The position numbers and the translations under genes are program-made. This document shows positions 8,396 to 18,638 of a DNA stretch of 64,000 bases, one piece after another; position 1 is the stretch's first letter, and each line of letters starts with the position of its first letter. This DNA is from Sulfuriferula nivalis. Its GTDB lineage: Bacteria; Pseudomonadota; Gammaproteobacteria; Burkholderiales; Sulfuriferulaceae. The stretch spans positions 2,046,001 to 2,110,000 of the forward strand of contig NZ_AP021881.1 in the NCBI RefSeq assembly GCF_009937995.1, read 5' to 3'. Under the pieces are notes generated by a model. It worked only from the letters and a program-made list of their open reading frames with translations, did not search any database and was not told the DNA's origin.

Positions 8396-10456
8396 CTATT
8401 TAGCCAGACTGCCCAATAACATCAACTGCGCTGAAGAAGGCTGCGCACGTCTTGATCGACGCAGGGTGTAGTTACCCATCTCATCCATTTCCCATGCCTG
8501 CATATTATCTTTCAAATATGGTTTCACACCTTCTTGCAACACACGTTTCTTTAAACGCGCATCCAGTATTGGGAAAGCCACCTCGATACGACGGAAGAAA
8601 TTGCGATCCATCCAGTCTGCACTGGATAAATAAATATCCTCAGCACCATCATTGAAGAAATACGTTATGCGGGTATGTTCCAAGAATCGACCAATCACTG
8701 AACGCACTCGTATATTCTCCGACAATCCTACATGCCCAGGTTTCAAAGCACACGCACCACGGACAACCAAATCTATTTCCACGCCCGCCTGTGAGGCTTC
8801 ATACAATGCCAGTATCACTTTAGGTTCCAGCAGCGCATTCATTTTGGCAAAAATACGAGCGGGCTTGCCAGCGCGAGCGTGTTCAATTTCACGTTGTATC
8901 AGCGTTAACATGGTGCTATGCAGGCTGAATGGCGATTGTAATAAATGTTGCAAGTGGGTTGCGCTACCTAAACCTGTAAGTTGTGTAAATACCTCATTAA
9001 CATCATTGCAGATGCCTTCATGACAGGTAAATAAACCAAAATCCGTGTACAGCCTGGCGGTACGCACATGATAATTACCTGTGCCCAAATGCACATAACG
9101 CCGCAATACGCCTTGCTCGCGACGCACGACCAGAGCCATTTTTGCATGCGTTTTATAGCCTACCACCCCATAAACCACATGCGCACCAGCTTGTTCCAAT
9201 TTCCCTGCCCAATCAATATTCGCTTCTTCGTCAAAGCGTGCCATCAACTCAACCACCACTGTTACTTCCTTACCCGACTGAGCTGCACGCATCAGTGCTT
9301 CCATCAATTTCGAGTCTGTACCCGTACGATATACCGTTTGCCGTATCGCAAGCACGCTGGGGTCTGTCGCCGCCTGCGTTATAAAATCTATCACTGGCTG
9401 AAAGCTCTGGAAAGGATGATGTAACAGCACATCGCCCTTACGAATAACGGCAAACATATCTTCAGTTTTTGCCAAAGCGGCAGGTGTGCCTGGCGTATAA
9501 GGCTGAAACTTCAATTCAGGTCTGTCAACCTGATCAGGAATTTGCATAAGCCGCACCAGGTTCACCAAACCATTTACCTGATATAAGTCTTCATGTTTCA
9601 GATTAAACTGTTGTAACAAGAAATTAATCATTTCAGCCGAACAACTATCAGCCACTTCCAAACGCACTGCATCACCAAAATTGCGTTGTGATAACTCCCC
9701 CTTCAGCGCATCACGCAGATTTTTAATTTCTTCTTCATCTACGAACAATTCAGAATTGCGCGTGACGCGGAATTGATAGCAGCCCTCTACGCACATACCA
9801 ACAAACAACTCGTTGACATGAGCATGCAGTATCGACGACAAGAACACGAATCCGTATTCGCACCCTGCTATTGCCTCAGGCATACGTATTACCCTGGGCA
9901 ATGAACGCGGTGCCTGAACCACAGCAGCACCCGAACTGCGCCCGAATGCATCACGTCCTGATAATTCCACAGCAAAGTTCAAGCTTTTGTTCAGTACACG
10001 CGGAAATGGATGAGATGGATCCAGACCGATAGGCGTTAGCACTGGCATCAATTCACGAAAAAAGAATTCACGTACCCAGTCAGCTTGCGCTTCATTCCAA
10101 TGATTGCGACGTAAGAAGCGGACACCTTGTTCTGCTAGCTGCGGCAAAATATCGCTATTGAGTACTTCATACTGCCTATCCACTAAAGCACGAATTCTTG
10201 GTTCTGCGCTCTGTATAGTCTGTTTAGCCGTCATTCCATCTGGAGAAGTCTGATGTGGATCAATTGCTGCACGTTCCTTTAATCCAGCCATACGCACTTC
10301 AAAAAATTCATCCATATTGCTGCTGACAATACAAATAAATTTCAGCCGTTCCAACAAGGGCATCGCGCTATCTTGTGCTTGCGCCAAAACCCGCTCATTA
10401 AAAGCTAATAAACTTAACTCTCGATTAAGAAAATGATCTGTAGGAAGTGCGCTCAT
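8396..10456 (-). CDS. ppk1: Polyphosphate kinase 1
   Basis: Makes inorganic polyphosphate from the gamma-phosphate of ATP. The N-terminal helical domain begins with HFLNRELSLLAFNERVL, which aligns with the E. coli start; the catalytic phospholipase-D-like lobes show KTHAKM (phosphorylated His region) and YVHLGTGNYH. The reading frame extends to 10519, but the ATG at 10456 puts the conserved N-terminus in the normal place (686 aa) and leaves a 56-bp divergent spacer. That spacer holds a Pho-box-like array oriented towards ppk1, fitting the phosphate-starvation control of ppk known in other proteobacteria. Confidence 0.95.
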   Translation of the reverse strand: MSALPTDHFLNRELSLLAFNERVLAQAQDSAMPLLERLKFICIVSSNMDEFFEVRMAGLKERAAIDPHQTSPDGMTAKQTIQSAEPRIRALVDRQYEVLNSDILPQLAEQGVRFLRRNHWNEAQADWVREFFFRELMPVLTPIGLDPSHPFPRVLNKSLNFAVELSGRDAFGRSSGAAVVQAPRSLPRVIRMPEAIAGCEYGFVFLSSILHAHVNELFVGMCVEGCYQFRVTRNSELFVDEEEIKNLRDALKGELSQRNFGDAVRLEVADSCSAEMINFLLQQFNLKHEDLYQVNGLVNLVRLMQIPDQVDRPELKFQPYTPGTPAALAKTEDMFAVIRKGDVLLHHPFQSFQPVIDFITQAATDPSVLAIRQTVYRTGTDSKLMEALMRAAQSGKEVTVVVELMARFDEEANIDWAGKLEQAGAHVVYGVVGYKTHAKMALVVRREQGVLRRYVHLGTGNYHVRTARLYTDFGLFTCHEGICNDVNEVFTQLTGLGSATHLQHLLQSPFSLHSTMLTLIQREIEHARAGKPARIFAKMNALLEPKVILALYEASQAGVEIDLVVRGACALKPGHVGLSENIRVRSVIGRFLEHTRITYFFNDGAEDIYLSSADWMDRNFFRRIEVAFPILDARLKKRVLQEGVKPYLKDNMQAWEMDEMGNYTLRRSRRAQPSSAQLMLLGSLAK

Positions 10457-10475
10457 ATGATATAAACTGGCAGTA

Positions 10476-10520
10476 AATAAATTTGATGATATGACAACAT
10501 TGTGACAACAGCATGACACA
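10476..10520 (-). promoter_or_regulatory. Three-unit Pho-box-like array with a putative -10 for ppk1
   Basis: On the minus strand three heptamers repeat at exactly 11-bp spacing: GTGTCAT (10519-10513), TTGTCAC (10508-10502) and TTGTCAT (10497-10491). PhoB binds CTGTCAT-type heptamers at 11-bp period. Nine nt after the last unit lies TTTATT (10481-10476), a possible -10, which is the distance seen in PhoB-activated promoters that lack a -35. The array overlaps the start codon of the divergent CYTH gene, so PhoB binding could affect both. Confidence 0.65.
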
Positions 10521-11133
10521 GGAAATCGAACTTAAATTAAATATCAACCCTGCGGACACAGCTCGTTTTGTGGCACACCCCTTATTGCAATCCGTAATTG
10601 AGCGACAACGATTACGCCTGGTCAGTGTTTATTATGACACGCCTGCACTCACCTTGATGCAACAACGTGCTGCGCTGCGCGTACGCTTGGCTGGAACCCG
10701 CTGGATACAGACCATCAAAATCGGTGGTGGTGCCGTTAACGGCTTACACAGTCGCCCAGAATGGGAAGTCGAACTCACAGATCAGCATCCCCAACCCAGC
10801 CTGTTCACCGACCCGATTGTCACTCAATTACTCACCACTGAGCTCACGCATCAACTCACTCCCATTTTCCAAACAGTTTTTTGGCGTGATACTTGGTTAC
10901 TCGACTTTAATGGTGCAAAAATTGAAGTCGCACTAGATCAAGGTAAAGTGCTAAGTCTGGCGCAAGCAACCCCTATCTGCGAAGTTGAGCTTGAACTCAA
11001 ACACGGTGACGCACAGCAACTGACTGAACTCGCACAAGCTCTCGGCCAAGTTATCACCCTCACCCCAGATTCGGTTAGTAAAGCACAACGGGGTTATGCG
11101 CTATATCAGAACCAAATCAGCACCTCGTCTTAA
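10513..11133 (+). CDS. CYTH-domain inorganic triphosphatase-like protein
   Basis: A 206-aa CYTH protein. The hallmark EIELKL (ExExK) begins at residue 4, followed by the tunnel-forming strands with YYDTPALTLMQ, ALRVRLAG, TIKIGG, EWEVEL and a late CEVELELKHG. Such enzymes hydrolyse inorganic triphosphate or related nucleotide triphosphates in the cytosol. It is related to E. coli YgiF but has no CHAD (polyphosphate-binding) domain. It is divergent from ppk1 over the Pho-box-like array, so synthesis of polyphosphate and removal of triphosphate may be regulated together. Confidence 0.85.
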   Translation: MTQEIELKLNINPADTARFVAHPLLQSVIERQRLRLVSVYYDTPALTLMQQRAALRVRLAGTRWIQTIKIGGGAVNGLHSRPEWEVELTDQHPQPSLFTDPIVTQLLTTELTHQLTPIFQTVFWRDTWLLDFNGAKIEVALDQGKVLSLAQATPICEVELELKHGDAQQLTELAQALGQVITLTPDSVSKAQRGYALYQNQISTSS

Positions 11134-11177
11134 TCATGTCACAATTCCCGACTAAGATGACGGATTTGAGCAGAATC

Positions 11178-11630
11178 ATGGACTTGATATTATGGCGTCA
11201 TGCTGACGCAGTTGACGGTATCCCCGACATTTCCCGCGAACTCACAGCCAAAGGGACGAAACACGCGCACCTCATGGCCGACTGGATTAATGCACGCATC
11301 CCTGATGACACACGCATCCTGGTCAGCCCCGCTATTCGTGCACTGCAAACGGCAGATGCACTCAAACGCCCTTACATTATCAACAAATCCATTGCGCCAG
11401 AAGCTGATGTCATGTCGCTATTACTGGCTGCTGGTTGGCCGGATGCAGGTGGCACGGTAATGCTGGTTGGACACCAGCCAGCTTTTGGCCGAGCCGCCAT
11501 GCTATTACTCTCAGGAATAGAAACCGACATGTCGATTAAAAAATCTGGCCTGCTCTGGATCAGCAACCGCGTTCGGGGCACGACACAACAAAACGTATTG
11601 CGTGCTGTTATCTCGCCTGATATGGTGTAA
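11178..11630 (+). CDS. sixA: Phosphohistidine phosphatase SixA-like
   Basis: Histidine-phosphatase superfamily member that in E. coli dephosphorylates phospho-histidine proteins. MDLILWRHADA has the RHA signature at the very start, TRILVSPAIRALQTA gives the second conserved Arg, and VGHQPAFGR the second catalytic His. The frame is open from 11136, but starting at 11178 gives the usual SixA N-terminus (150 aa). It follows the CYTH gene closely and is probably co-transcribed. Confidence 0.85.
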   Translation: MDLILWRHADAVDGIPDISRELTAKGTKHAHLMADWINARIPDDTRILVSPAIRALQTADALKRPYIINKSIAPEADVMSLLLAAGWPDAGGTVMLVGHQPAFGRAAMLLLSGIETDMSIKKSGLLWISNRVRGTTQQNVLRAVISPDMV

Positions 11631-11656
11631 GGCATTTCACCTTACTGAGCTTCACC

Positions 11657-12100
11657 ATGCCCTACAAAACTCCCATTTCTGTATTAGTTGTCATTCACAC
11701 CCCAGATTTACAAGTATTATTGCTGGAACGCGCAGATAATACAGGTTGGTGGCAGTCGGTGACGGGCAGTCAGGAAGCAAACGAAACACCAGTACAAACC
11801 GCCATCCGTGAAGTTGCGGAAGAGACAGGGTTGGACACAGCCCTATATCAGCTGAACGATCTGAACTACGTCAATGAATATGAAATCTACCCACGCTTCC
11901 GTCACCGTTACGCACCCGGTATCACACAAAATACGGAACATGTATTCAGCCTGACTGTGCCTGCACCAGTAACCGTAACCCTAGCCGAACGGGAGCATCT
12001 GCGTTATATTTGGTTACCCGCTAGCTTGGCGGCACAAAGATGTTTTTCCCCAAGCAATCAGGCGGCAATTCTTCAACTATTAGGAAACTCAGATGATTAA
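11657..12100 (+). CDS. nudB: Dihydroneopterin triphosphate diphosphatase (Nudix)
   Basis: A 147-aa Nudix hydrolase. The Nudix box runs GSQEANETPVQTAIREVAEE followed by TGL, with the REVAEE metal-binding helix. The N-terminus PISVLVVIHTPDLQVLLLER and the WWQSVTGS segment match NudB, which removes pyrophosphate from dihydroneopterin triphosphate in folate synthesis. It ends 8 nt inside the STAS-like gene, so the two are coupled. Assignment as NudB rather than a general Nudix enzyme rests on these flanking motifs. Confidence 0.88.
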   Translation: MPYKTPISVLVVIHTPDLQVLLLERADNTGWWQSVTGSQEANETPVQTAIREVAEETGLDTALYQLNDLNYVNEYEIYPRFRHRYAPGITQNTEHVFSLTVPAPVTVTLAEREHLRYIWLPASLAAQRCFSPSNQAAILQLLGNSDD

Positions 12101-12437
12101 TATAACAGTCGATAAAAATATTCTGCATGCTACCGTTCTGGGCGAATTCACCATCGCTGATTTCAAAGAATTTGAAAACAACATACTGTATGACGTCAAG
12201 TTTCAGGGGAAAGTTAATTTAGTTATTGATTTACGCGACATGCTTGATTTCACCATAGATGTCGTTTGGGAAGAAATACGCTTCAGCCGTGAGCATGCAC
12301 ATGAATTTAACAAAGTCGCTATCATCACCACTGAAGCCTGGCTCACATGGAGCGCATGGATAAACCGTTTCTTTGTAGATGCAGAGATACAAGTATTTGA
12401 AACTATTGAATTCGCTGACGCATGGGTTGCAAGCTAA
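12093..12437 (+). CDS. SpoIIAA/STAS-like protein
   Basis: A 114-aa protein with the alternating strand/helix pattern of the SpoIIAA-like (STAS) fold: ILHATVLGEFTIADFKEFEN, VNLVIDLRDM, KVAIITTEAW and a C-terminal IQVFETIEFADAW. Proteins of this group are small cytosolic domains, some lipid-binding; no function can be given here. It overlaps nudB by 8 nt and is the last gene of the CYTH-sixA-nudB run, closed by a strong terminator. Confidence 0.75.
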   Translation: MINITVDKNILHATVLGEFTIADFKEFENNILYDVKFQGKVNLVIDLRDMLDFTIDVVWEEIRFSREHAHEFNKVAIITTEAWLTWSAWINRFFVDAEIQVFETIEFADAWVAS

Positions 12438-12444
12438 CTACATA

Positions 12445-12475
12445 ACAAAAGGGGTGGCAAATGCCACCCCTTATT
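12445..12475. terminator. Bidirectional terminator between the STAS-like gene and glgP
   Basis: GGGGTGGC (12451-12458) and GCCACCCC (12463-12470) form a perfect 8-bp stem with an AAAT loop, flanked by AACAAAA on the left and TTATT on the right. It can serve both convergent transcripts and ends the glycogen operon. Confidence 0.85.
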
Positions 12476-12494
12476 ATCGTTTCACAAATATCTA

Positions 12495-14987
12495 TCAGCC
12501 ATTATTGATCGGTTTCAACTTCCAAATTTCACGATTATATTCAAGCATCGTTCTATCAGTAGAGAAGAATCCACTCGCAGCAGTATTTAATATACTCATA
12601 CTGGTCCATTTCTCAGTATCTTGCCAAGCTGTTGCAACAGCCTGTTGAGCATCAATATAACTACGGAAATCAGCCAAGGTCATCCATGGATCAGTTGATG
12701 ACATCATCGAATTAATAATGTCATCAAAAATCCCTGGCTCACATGCATTAAAGTGACCGCTACGCAACAAATCCATCACTGCACGTAAATCCGCATCTTT
12801 CTCGACATATTCCCAAGGGCGGTAATCATGACGCAATGCATCAACATGCTCTGCACGCAAACCGAACAGGAAGAAGTTTTCTTCACCCACAGCTTCCAGC
12901 ATCTCAATATTAGCACCATCATAGGTACCTATAGTCATCGCACCATTCATCATGAACTTCATGTTACCTGTGCCCGATGCTTCTTTACCCGCTGTCGATA
13001 TCTGTTCTGACAAGTCAGTCGCTGGGGCAATAATTTCCATGGCAGAAACACGATAGTTAGGCAAGAAAGCCACTTTCAAATGTCCTTGGGCATCAGGATC
13101 ATTATTAATAACCTCAGCCAGGCTATTAACCAATTTAACGATACGTTTTGCCATGTAGTAACCTGGTGCTGCCTTCCCACCAATTAATACACAACGATTA
13201 ACCATATGTTCGGTCTTACCCTGCTTAATTTGAACATACAAATGAATCACATGTAATAAATTCAGCAGCTGACGCTTATATTCATGTATCCGCTTCACCT
13301 GCACGTCAAACAAAGCATGTGGATCAAAATCAACGTCGCAATCAGCTTTCACTAAAGCCGCCAAGCGTTGTTTGTTAGCCAGTTTCACTGCGCGCCAATG
13401 CGCATGAAACGCTTTATGCTTAGCAGCCGCCAAAGGTTTCAATTTGACAATCTGGCTTAAATCAGCGATCCACTCGTCGCCAATCTGCTCACTAATGAGT
13501 GAAGTCATACCTGGATTAGCATGCGCTATCCAGCGACGTGGCGTCACACCATTAGTCTTATTATTGAATCTTTCTGGCCATAATTGGTAGAAATCATGGA
13601 ACAGGCCATCTCGCAACAGTTGAGAGTGCAGCGCTGCAACACCATTCACTGAAAAACTACCGACAATAGCCAGCCAGGCCATGCGCACATGACGATAAGG
13701 CGCCTCACCGATGATAGACATACGTTGTTGCCGTTCAACGTCCCCTGGCCACTTCATGGAGACCTTACGCAAGAACTGCGCATTAATCTCATAAATTATT
13801 TCCAGCAAACGTGGTAGCAAACGTTCAAACAAACTGACGGGCCATTTTTCCAGCGCTTCAGGCAATAAAGTATGGTTGGTATATGCCATGCAACTCGACG
13901 TAATTGACCAAGCTTCATCCCAATGCAAACCATGCTCATCCAATAACAGCCGCATTAACTCTGCCACAGCGATAGTTGGGTGGGTGTCATTCATCTGAAA
14001 TACATTTTCTACCGCAAACTTACGAAAATCCATTTCACCATGTCGAACCCATACCCGCATGGCATCTTTAATACTGGCTGAAGCCAGGAAATACTGCTGG
14101 CGTAAACGCAACTCCTTGCCATTTTCGCTGCTGTCATTAGGATACAACACCATGGAAATATCTTCGGCCTGATTCTTGGACTGAACCGCTTCGGTATAAC
14201 TACCTGCATTAAATTCAATCAGATTGAATTCGTCAGTCGCTGCCGCTTTCCATAAACGCAAGGTATTAACCGTTTTATTACGATAGCCAGAAATTGGAAT
14301 ATCGTATGGAATAGCAAGAACATCGTGTGTGCTTATCCAGCGTGCACGTGAATTACCTTCTTTATCGATAAAATGTTCGGTATAACCACCAAATTGTATG
14401 CGTTGACTATATTCAATACGCTCGATTTCCCATGGATTGCCATTTTGTAGCCAATGGTCTGGCGCTTCCATCTGGTAACCATTCTCGATATATTGGCGGA
14501 ACATACCGTATTCATAGCGTATACCGTAGCCCATCACAGGCAAACGCAAACTGGCGCAACTATCCATGAAACATGCGGCCAAACGACCCAAACCGCCATT
14601 ACCCAAACCGGCATCCGGCTCTTCTTCAATAACTTCTTCAAGTTTTTGACTGTAATTAAGCATAGCCTGATCGGTCGCGGTGTGTATGCCCAAGTTAAGC
14701 AAATGATTGCCTAAGGCACGCCCGATTAAGAACTCTAACGACATATAAAATGCACGTCGGTTACCTGGCTGCAATTGTTCATTCCATGTATTACGCCAAT
14801 CCACCATCAGTCGATCACGTACCGAATAAGCTAGCGCCTCATAGATATAATTAGGTGCGCAACCATGGAAACGACCTAAGTGATAAGACAAATAACGTTT
14901 AAAATCATGACCAATAGTTGCAGCGTCATCGACTAAAGGCTCTAATGTGAACGGTCGATAAACATGTTTCACGTATTCCTTCTTCAT
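12495..14987 (-). CDS. glgP: Glycogen/starch phosphorylase
   Basis: PLP enzyme of family GT35 that releases glucose-1-phosphate from glycogen ends. The 830-aa protein has the N-terminal HLGRFHGCAPNY region, GLGNGGLGRLAACFMDS, and near the C-terminus EASGTGNMKFMMNGAMTIGT containing the PLP lysine. The reading frame could begin with GTG at 14990, but the ATG at 14987 follows AGGGAG at a good distance and overlaps the glgA stop (TGATG). It is the last gene of the glycogen operon. Confidence 0.97.
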   Translation of the reverse strand: MKKEYVKHVYRPFTLEPLVDDAATIGHDFKRYLSYHLGRFHGCAPNYIYEALAYSVRDRLMVDWRNTWNEQLQPGNRRAFYMSLEFLIGRALGNHLLNLGIHTATDQAMLNYSQKLEEVIEEEPDAGLGNGGLGRLAACFMDSCASLRLPVMGYGIRYEYGMFRQYIENGYQMEAPDHWLQNGNPWEIERIEYSQRIQFGGYTEHFIDKEGNSRARWISTHDVLAIPYDIPISGYRNKTVNTLRLWKAAATDEFNLIEFNAGSYTEAVQSKNQAEDISMVLYPNDSSENGKELRLRQQYFLASASIKDAMRVWVRHGEMDFRKFAVENVFQMNDTHPTIAVAELMRLLLDEHGLHWDEAWSITSSCMAYTNHTLLPEALEKWPVSLFERLLPRLLEIIYEINAQFLRKVSMKWPGDVERQQRMSIIGEAPYRHVRMAWLAIVGSFSVNGVAALHSQLLRDGLFHDFYQLWPERFNNKTNGVTPRRWIAHANPGMTSLISEQIGDEWIADLSQIVKLKPLAAAKHKAFHAHWRAVKLANKQRLAALVKADCDVDFDPHALFDVQVKRIHEYKRQLLNLLHVIHLYVQIKQGKTEHMVNRCVLIGGKAAPGYYMAKRIVKLVNSLAEVINNDPDAQGHLKVAFLPNYRVSAMEIIAPATDLSEQISTAGKEASGTGNMKFMMNGAMTIGTYDGANIEMLEAVGEENFFLFGLRAEHVDALRHDYRPWEYVEKDADLRAVMDLLRSGHFNACEPGIFDDIINSMMSSTDPWMTLADFRSYIDAQQAVATAWQDTEKWTSMSILNTAASGFFSTDRTMLEYNREIWKLKPINNG

Positions 14988-16462
14988 CACTGAACTCCCT
15001 TATATAAAGATAAATAGGCTTGGGCACTATGCTCCCAGCCAAATGAGTGATGCATACCTATACGTAAAATCGATTGCCATACTTTGGGTTGCAAATAATA
15101 TACCAGCGCACGTTCCACAGCTGCAATCAGTGCCGCCGGTGTTAACTCATCAAAGACAAAACCATTTGCCGTACCATGTTCCAGGTGGAGCGGCGTAACA
15201 TCAACTACGGTATCAGCCAATCCACCAGTGCGATAAACAATAGGCGGCGTACCGTAACGCAGACTGTACATTTGATTCAATCCGCATGGTTCAAAACGCG
15301 AAGGCATCAGAAACATATCAGCCCCAGCTTCTACCAGATGCGCCATGCCTTCATCATAACCAATGAATACGGCAACACGATTGGGATGACTAACTGCAAA
15401 CTCATGCAGCTGCGCCTCATAACGCGCATCACCACTACCAACAAAAACAAAACGCATCGCCGTATGCGCCAACCATTGTGGTAAAGCAGCTAAGACCAAA
15501 TCAATACCCTTTTGCTCAACCAGTCGACTCACCATGCCAATCACTGGTGTATGCATAGCGGCTTCATCGTCACTTAGATGGAATCGCTTCAATAGTGCCT
15601 GTTTATTCAATGCCTTACCCGGCTGACGACGGGTGGCGGTATAGTGTGCTGTCAGATAGCTATCTGATGCGGGATCCCATACGGATTCATCTATTCCATT
15701 CAAAATGCCATGCAACTTATGTTGAGCAACCTGCAATACCCCTTGCAAACCATAACCAAATTCTGGAGTACATATTTCACGTGCATAGGTAGGGCTCACT
15801 GTAGTGACTTCGTCTGCATACACGATACCTGCTTTGAGCATAGAGAAGCCGCCATAAAACTCTACACCGTCAGTAGTCCACCATTGCCGTGGCAACGCTA
15901 AACGATTAAAGTCATGCAAACTGAAATGACCACCATAAGCCATATTATGTATAGTGAAAATTGACTTGGGCGGATGTGGCAATTCCTTTAATAATCCTGG
16001 TATCAAACCAGTCTGCCAATCGTTGGCATGGACAACATTTGCGCGCCAGCCTAAACCCAGCGCATCGCCAGCCATCTCAACCACCGCCCGTGAAAACACG
16101 GTAAAGCGCTCAGCATTATCAGCCCAGTCTTCACCATCAGCTTGCAAATAGGGATTACCGGGACGGTCAAATAACGAAGCGCTATCAACCAACCATAACG
16201 GAAATGTAAATTGTGGGTGCTTAATTTCTAACACACGCACACTATGAGTGCGCTTTGATCCACGGACATCCAGCCATCCCAGAATACGGATGGACTCAGC
16301 GTGCATTAGCACCTTCCGATAAGCTGGCAAAATCAATCGCACATCCACACCGGCCTTATGCAAAGCATGGGGCAAGCTGTACGCAACATCGCCCAAACCG
16401 CCTGTTTTTATTAATGGATATGCTTCACTCGCTGCAAACAATACCCTTGTTGATGTTGGCAT
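14987..16462 (-). CDS. glgA: Glycogen synthase (ADP-glucose)
   Basis: GT5 enzyme that elongates alpha-1,4-glucan with ADP-glucose. The N-terminus carries [16 protein letters not shown], the nucleotide-sugar loop; the C-terminal domain has [13 protein letters not shown] and [20 protein letters not shown] with the catalytic Glu region. Length 491 aa is normal. It lies 4 nt after glgB and overlaps the glgP start by one base. Confidence 0.97.
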   Translation of the reverse strand: MPTSTRVLFAASEAYPLIKTGGLGDVAYSLPHALHKAGVDVRLILPAYRKVLMHAESIRILGWLDVRGSKRTHSVRVLEIKHPQFTFPLWLVDSASLFDRPGNPYLQADGEDWADNAERFTVFSRAVVEMAGDALGLGWRANVVHANDWQTGLIPGLLKELPHPPKSIFTIHNMAYGGHFSLHDFNRLALPRQWWTTDGVEFYGGFSMLKAGIVYADEVTTVSPTYAREICTPEFGYGLQGVLQVAQHKLHGILNGIDESVWDPASDSYLTAHYTATRRQPGKALNKQALLKRFHLSDDEAAMHTPVIGMVSRLVEQKGIDLVLAALPQWLAHTAMRFVFVGSGDARYEAQLHEFAVSHPNRVAVFIGYDEGMAHLVEAGADMFLMPSRFEPCGLNQMYSLRYGTPPIVYRTGGLADTVVDVTPLHLEHGTANGFVFDELTPAALIAAVERALVYYLQPKVWQSILRIGMHHSFGWEHSAQAYLSLYKGVQ

Positions 16463-16466
16463 ATTA

Positions 16467-18638
16467 TTAACTCACAACTCGTTTCAAAAACACCGCTGCC
16501 AATGGCGGCACTACCAATACCAAAGATTGCGCGAATCCCATCCAAGGTACATCTTGAGTATGTAACTCACCCGCATTACCACAATTGCTGCCACCATAAT
16601 AATCAGAATCGGTATTAAGCAACTCTTGATAACGTCCCGCCTGCGGAACACCGATGCGATAACCCAATCTTGGCACAGGGGTAAAATTCAATATTGCCAA
16701 TACATGCTCTTCATCACTATTACGCATCAAACTGAGAACAGACTGATCGCTATCATGGCAATCTATCCACGAGAATCCACGTGAATTAAAATCATACTGG
16801 TGCAAAGCGACTTCATTCTGATACAAGCGATTCAAATCGCCAACAAGTCGCTGCACACCATGATGGATAGGAAACTGACATAAAGTCCAATCCAATTCAC
16901 CCTTATCTCGCCACTCATTCCATTGACCGAATTCACTACCCATAAACAGCAATTTCTTACCAGGATGCGCATACTGCCATGCATAAAACAAACGCAAATT
17001 AGCAAATTTCTGCCAATAATCACCCGGCATTTTGTCCAGCATACTGCCCTTCATATGCACTACTTCATCATGTGATAATGGCAAAAAGAAGTTCTCGGTA
17101 TAAGCGTATATCTGGCTAAATGTCAGCTGATTATGATGATATTTACGATGAACAGGATCTTCTTCTATGTAACTTAGATTATCGTTCATCCATCCCATGT
17201 TCCACTTCATGGAAAAACCTAAACCACCCAACTCCACAGGGCGTGACACCATAGGCCAGGCAGTAGATTCTTCAGCGATGGTCAACACGCCCGCGAAACG
17301 GCCATGCAGCACGGTATTCAATTCTCGTAAGAAGGCAATAGCCTCCAGATTTTCACGTCCACCATACTGATTGGCCGCCCATTCACCCGCCTTACGTGAA
17401 TAATCCAGATATAACATCGACGCAACAGCATCTACACGTAATCCATCAATATGAAATTCATCTATCCAATAGAGTGCGTTAGCCAACAGGAAATTTTTGA
17501 CTTCATTACGCCCATAATCAAATATCAGCGTTCCCCAATCCTGATGCTCACCACGACGTGGATCCGGATGCTCATACAAAGTCTCACCCGTAAAACGCGC
17601 CAACGCAAAATCATCCTTAGGAAAATGGGCTGGCACCCAATCGAGTATGACGCCCAAACCCGCCTGATGACACGCATCAACAAAAGCACGGAAATCATCA
17701 GGTAAGCCAAATCGCGCAGTTGGTGCAAAATAACCGGTGACCTGATATCCCCAGGATTCATCCAGAGGATGCTCAGCTATAGGCAACAACTCTATATGGG
17801 TATAAGCCAGCTCTGTCAAATAAGGAATTAGACTTTCTGCAAGTTCCGCCCAGCTATAAAATGTCCCGTCAGGATGACGACGCCAAGAGCCCACATGCAG
17901 CTCATAAGTACTAATCGGCTTATGTTGCCAATCAAACTGCGCACGTTGCGCCAACCATACTCTATCCTGCCAATCATGCTGACTAGGTACTGGAATACAT
18001 GAGATGGTTTCAGGACGATTAAAGCTTTGCTGTGCGTAGGGATCTGCTTTCGTCATCAATTGACCATGCGCACCTAGTATTTCATACTTGTAGCCCCAAC
18101 CACCCTCTAAACCCGGAACAAATAACTCCCATACGCCACTTTGTCCACGTGAGCGCATAGGCAAACTACGTCCATCCCAGCCGTTAAAATCACCTATCAC
18201 GCTGACACGCTGAACCCCTGGTGCCCAAACCGCAAACTGACACCCCGCCACACCATCAACCACATCGAGATGCGCGCCTAATATATGCCACGCGTCATAA
18301 TGTCGACCTTCACCAAGCAAATACAAATCCAGTTCGCCAATGAGCGCTGTGAACGTATACGGCGAGATAGACTCAAGCCAGCTTAAATCAGCTTTAGATT
18401 GCCAACGCAACACCGGGTGCTGTTCAGTTCGAACAGGCAACTTAAGTTCAAAAATATCGGTATCTTTAAGACGGCTAAATACTTCACCCGTTTTTAAAGC
18501 AACTTGTTCGGCAGCCGGCATAAATACGCGGAGTAACCAACTTTCATCCTTGGTCTGCTGATGCCAGCCCAATACATTGAATGGGTCATGATGCGTACCC
18601 TGTTGTATACGACTAATATTTAGTTTAGTTATAGGCAT
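16467..18638 (-). CDS. glgB: 1,4-alpha-glucan branching enzyme
   Basis: GH13_9 enzyme that forms alpha-1,6 branches in glycogen. The 723-aa protein has the N-terminal CBM48-like domains ([20 protein letters not shown]), then the barrel motifs [30 protein letters not shown] with the nucleophile Asp, IAEEST with the acid Glu, and [10 protein letters not shown]. It has a full-length N-terminal extension like E. coli GlgB. The ATG overlaps the malQ stop (TAATG). Confidence 0.97.
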   Translation of the reverse strand: MPITKLNISRIQQGTHHDPFNVLGWHQQTKDESWLLRVFMPAAEQVALKTGEVFSRLKDTDIFELKLPVRTEQHPVLRWQSKADLSWLESISPYTFTALIGELDLYLLGEGRHYDAWHILGAHLDVVDGVAGCQFAVWAPGVQRVSVIGDFNGWDGRSLPMRSRGQSGVWELFVPGLEGGWGYKYEILGAHGQLMTKADPYAQQSFNRPETISCIPVPSQHDWQDRVWLAQRAQFDWQHKPISTYELHVGSWRRHPDGTFYSWAELAESLIPYLTELAYTHIELLPIAEHPLDESWGYQVTGYFAPTARFGLPDDFRAFVDACHQAGLGVILDWVPAHFPKDDFALARFTGETLYEHPDPRRGEHQDWGTLIFDYGRNEVKNFLLANALYWIDEFHIDGLRVDAVASMLYLDYSRKAGEWAANQYGGRENLEAIAFLRELNTVLHGRFAGVLTIAEESTAWPMVSRPVELGGLGFSMKWNMGWMNDNLSYIEEDPVHRKYHHNQLTFSQIYAYTENFFLPLSHDEVVHMKGSMLDKMPGDYWQKFANLRLFYAWQYAHPGKKLLFMGSEFGQWNEWRDKGELDWTLCQFPIHHGVQRLVGDLNRLYQNEVALHQYDFNSRGFSWIDCHDSDQSVLSLMRNSDEEHVLAILNFTPVPRLGYRIGVPQAGRYQELLNTDSDYYGGSNCGNAGELHTQDVPWMGFAQSLVLVVPPLAAVFLKRVVS

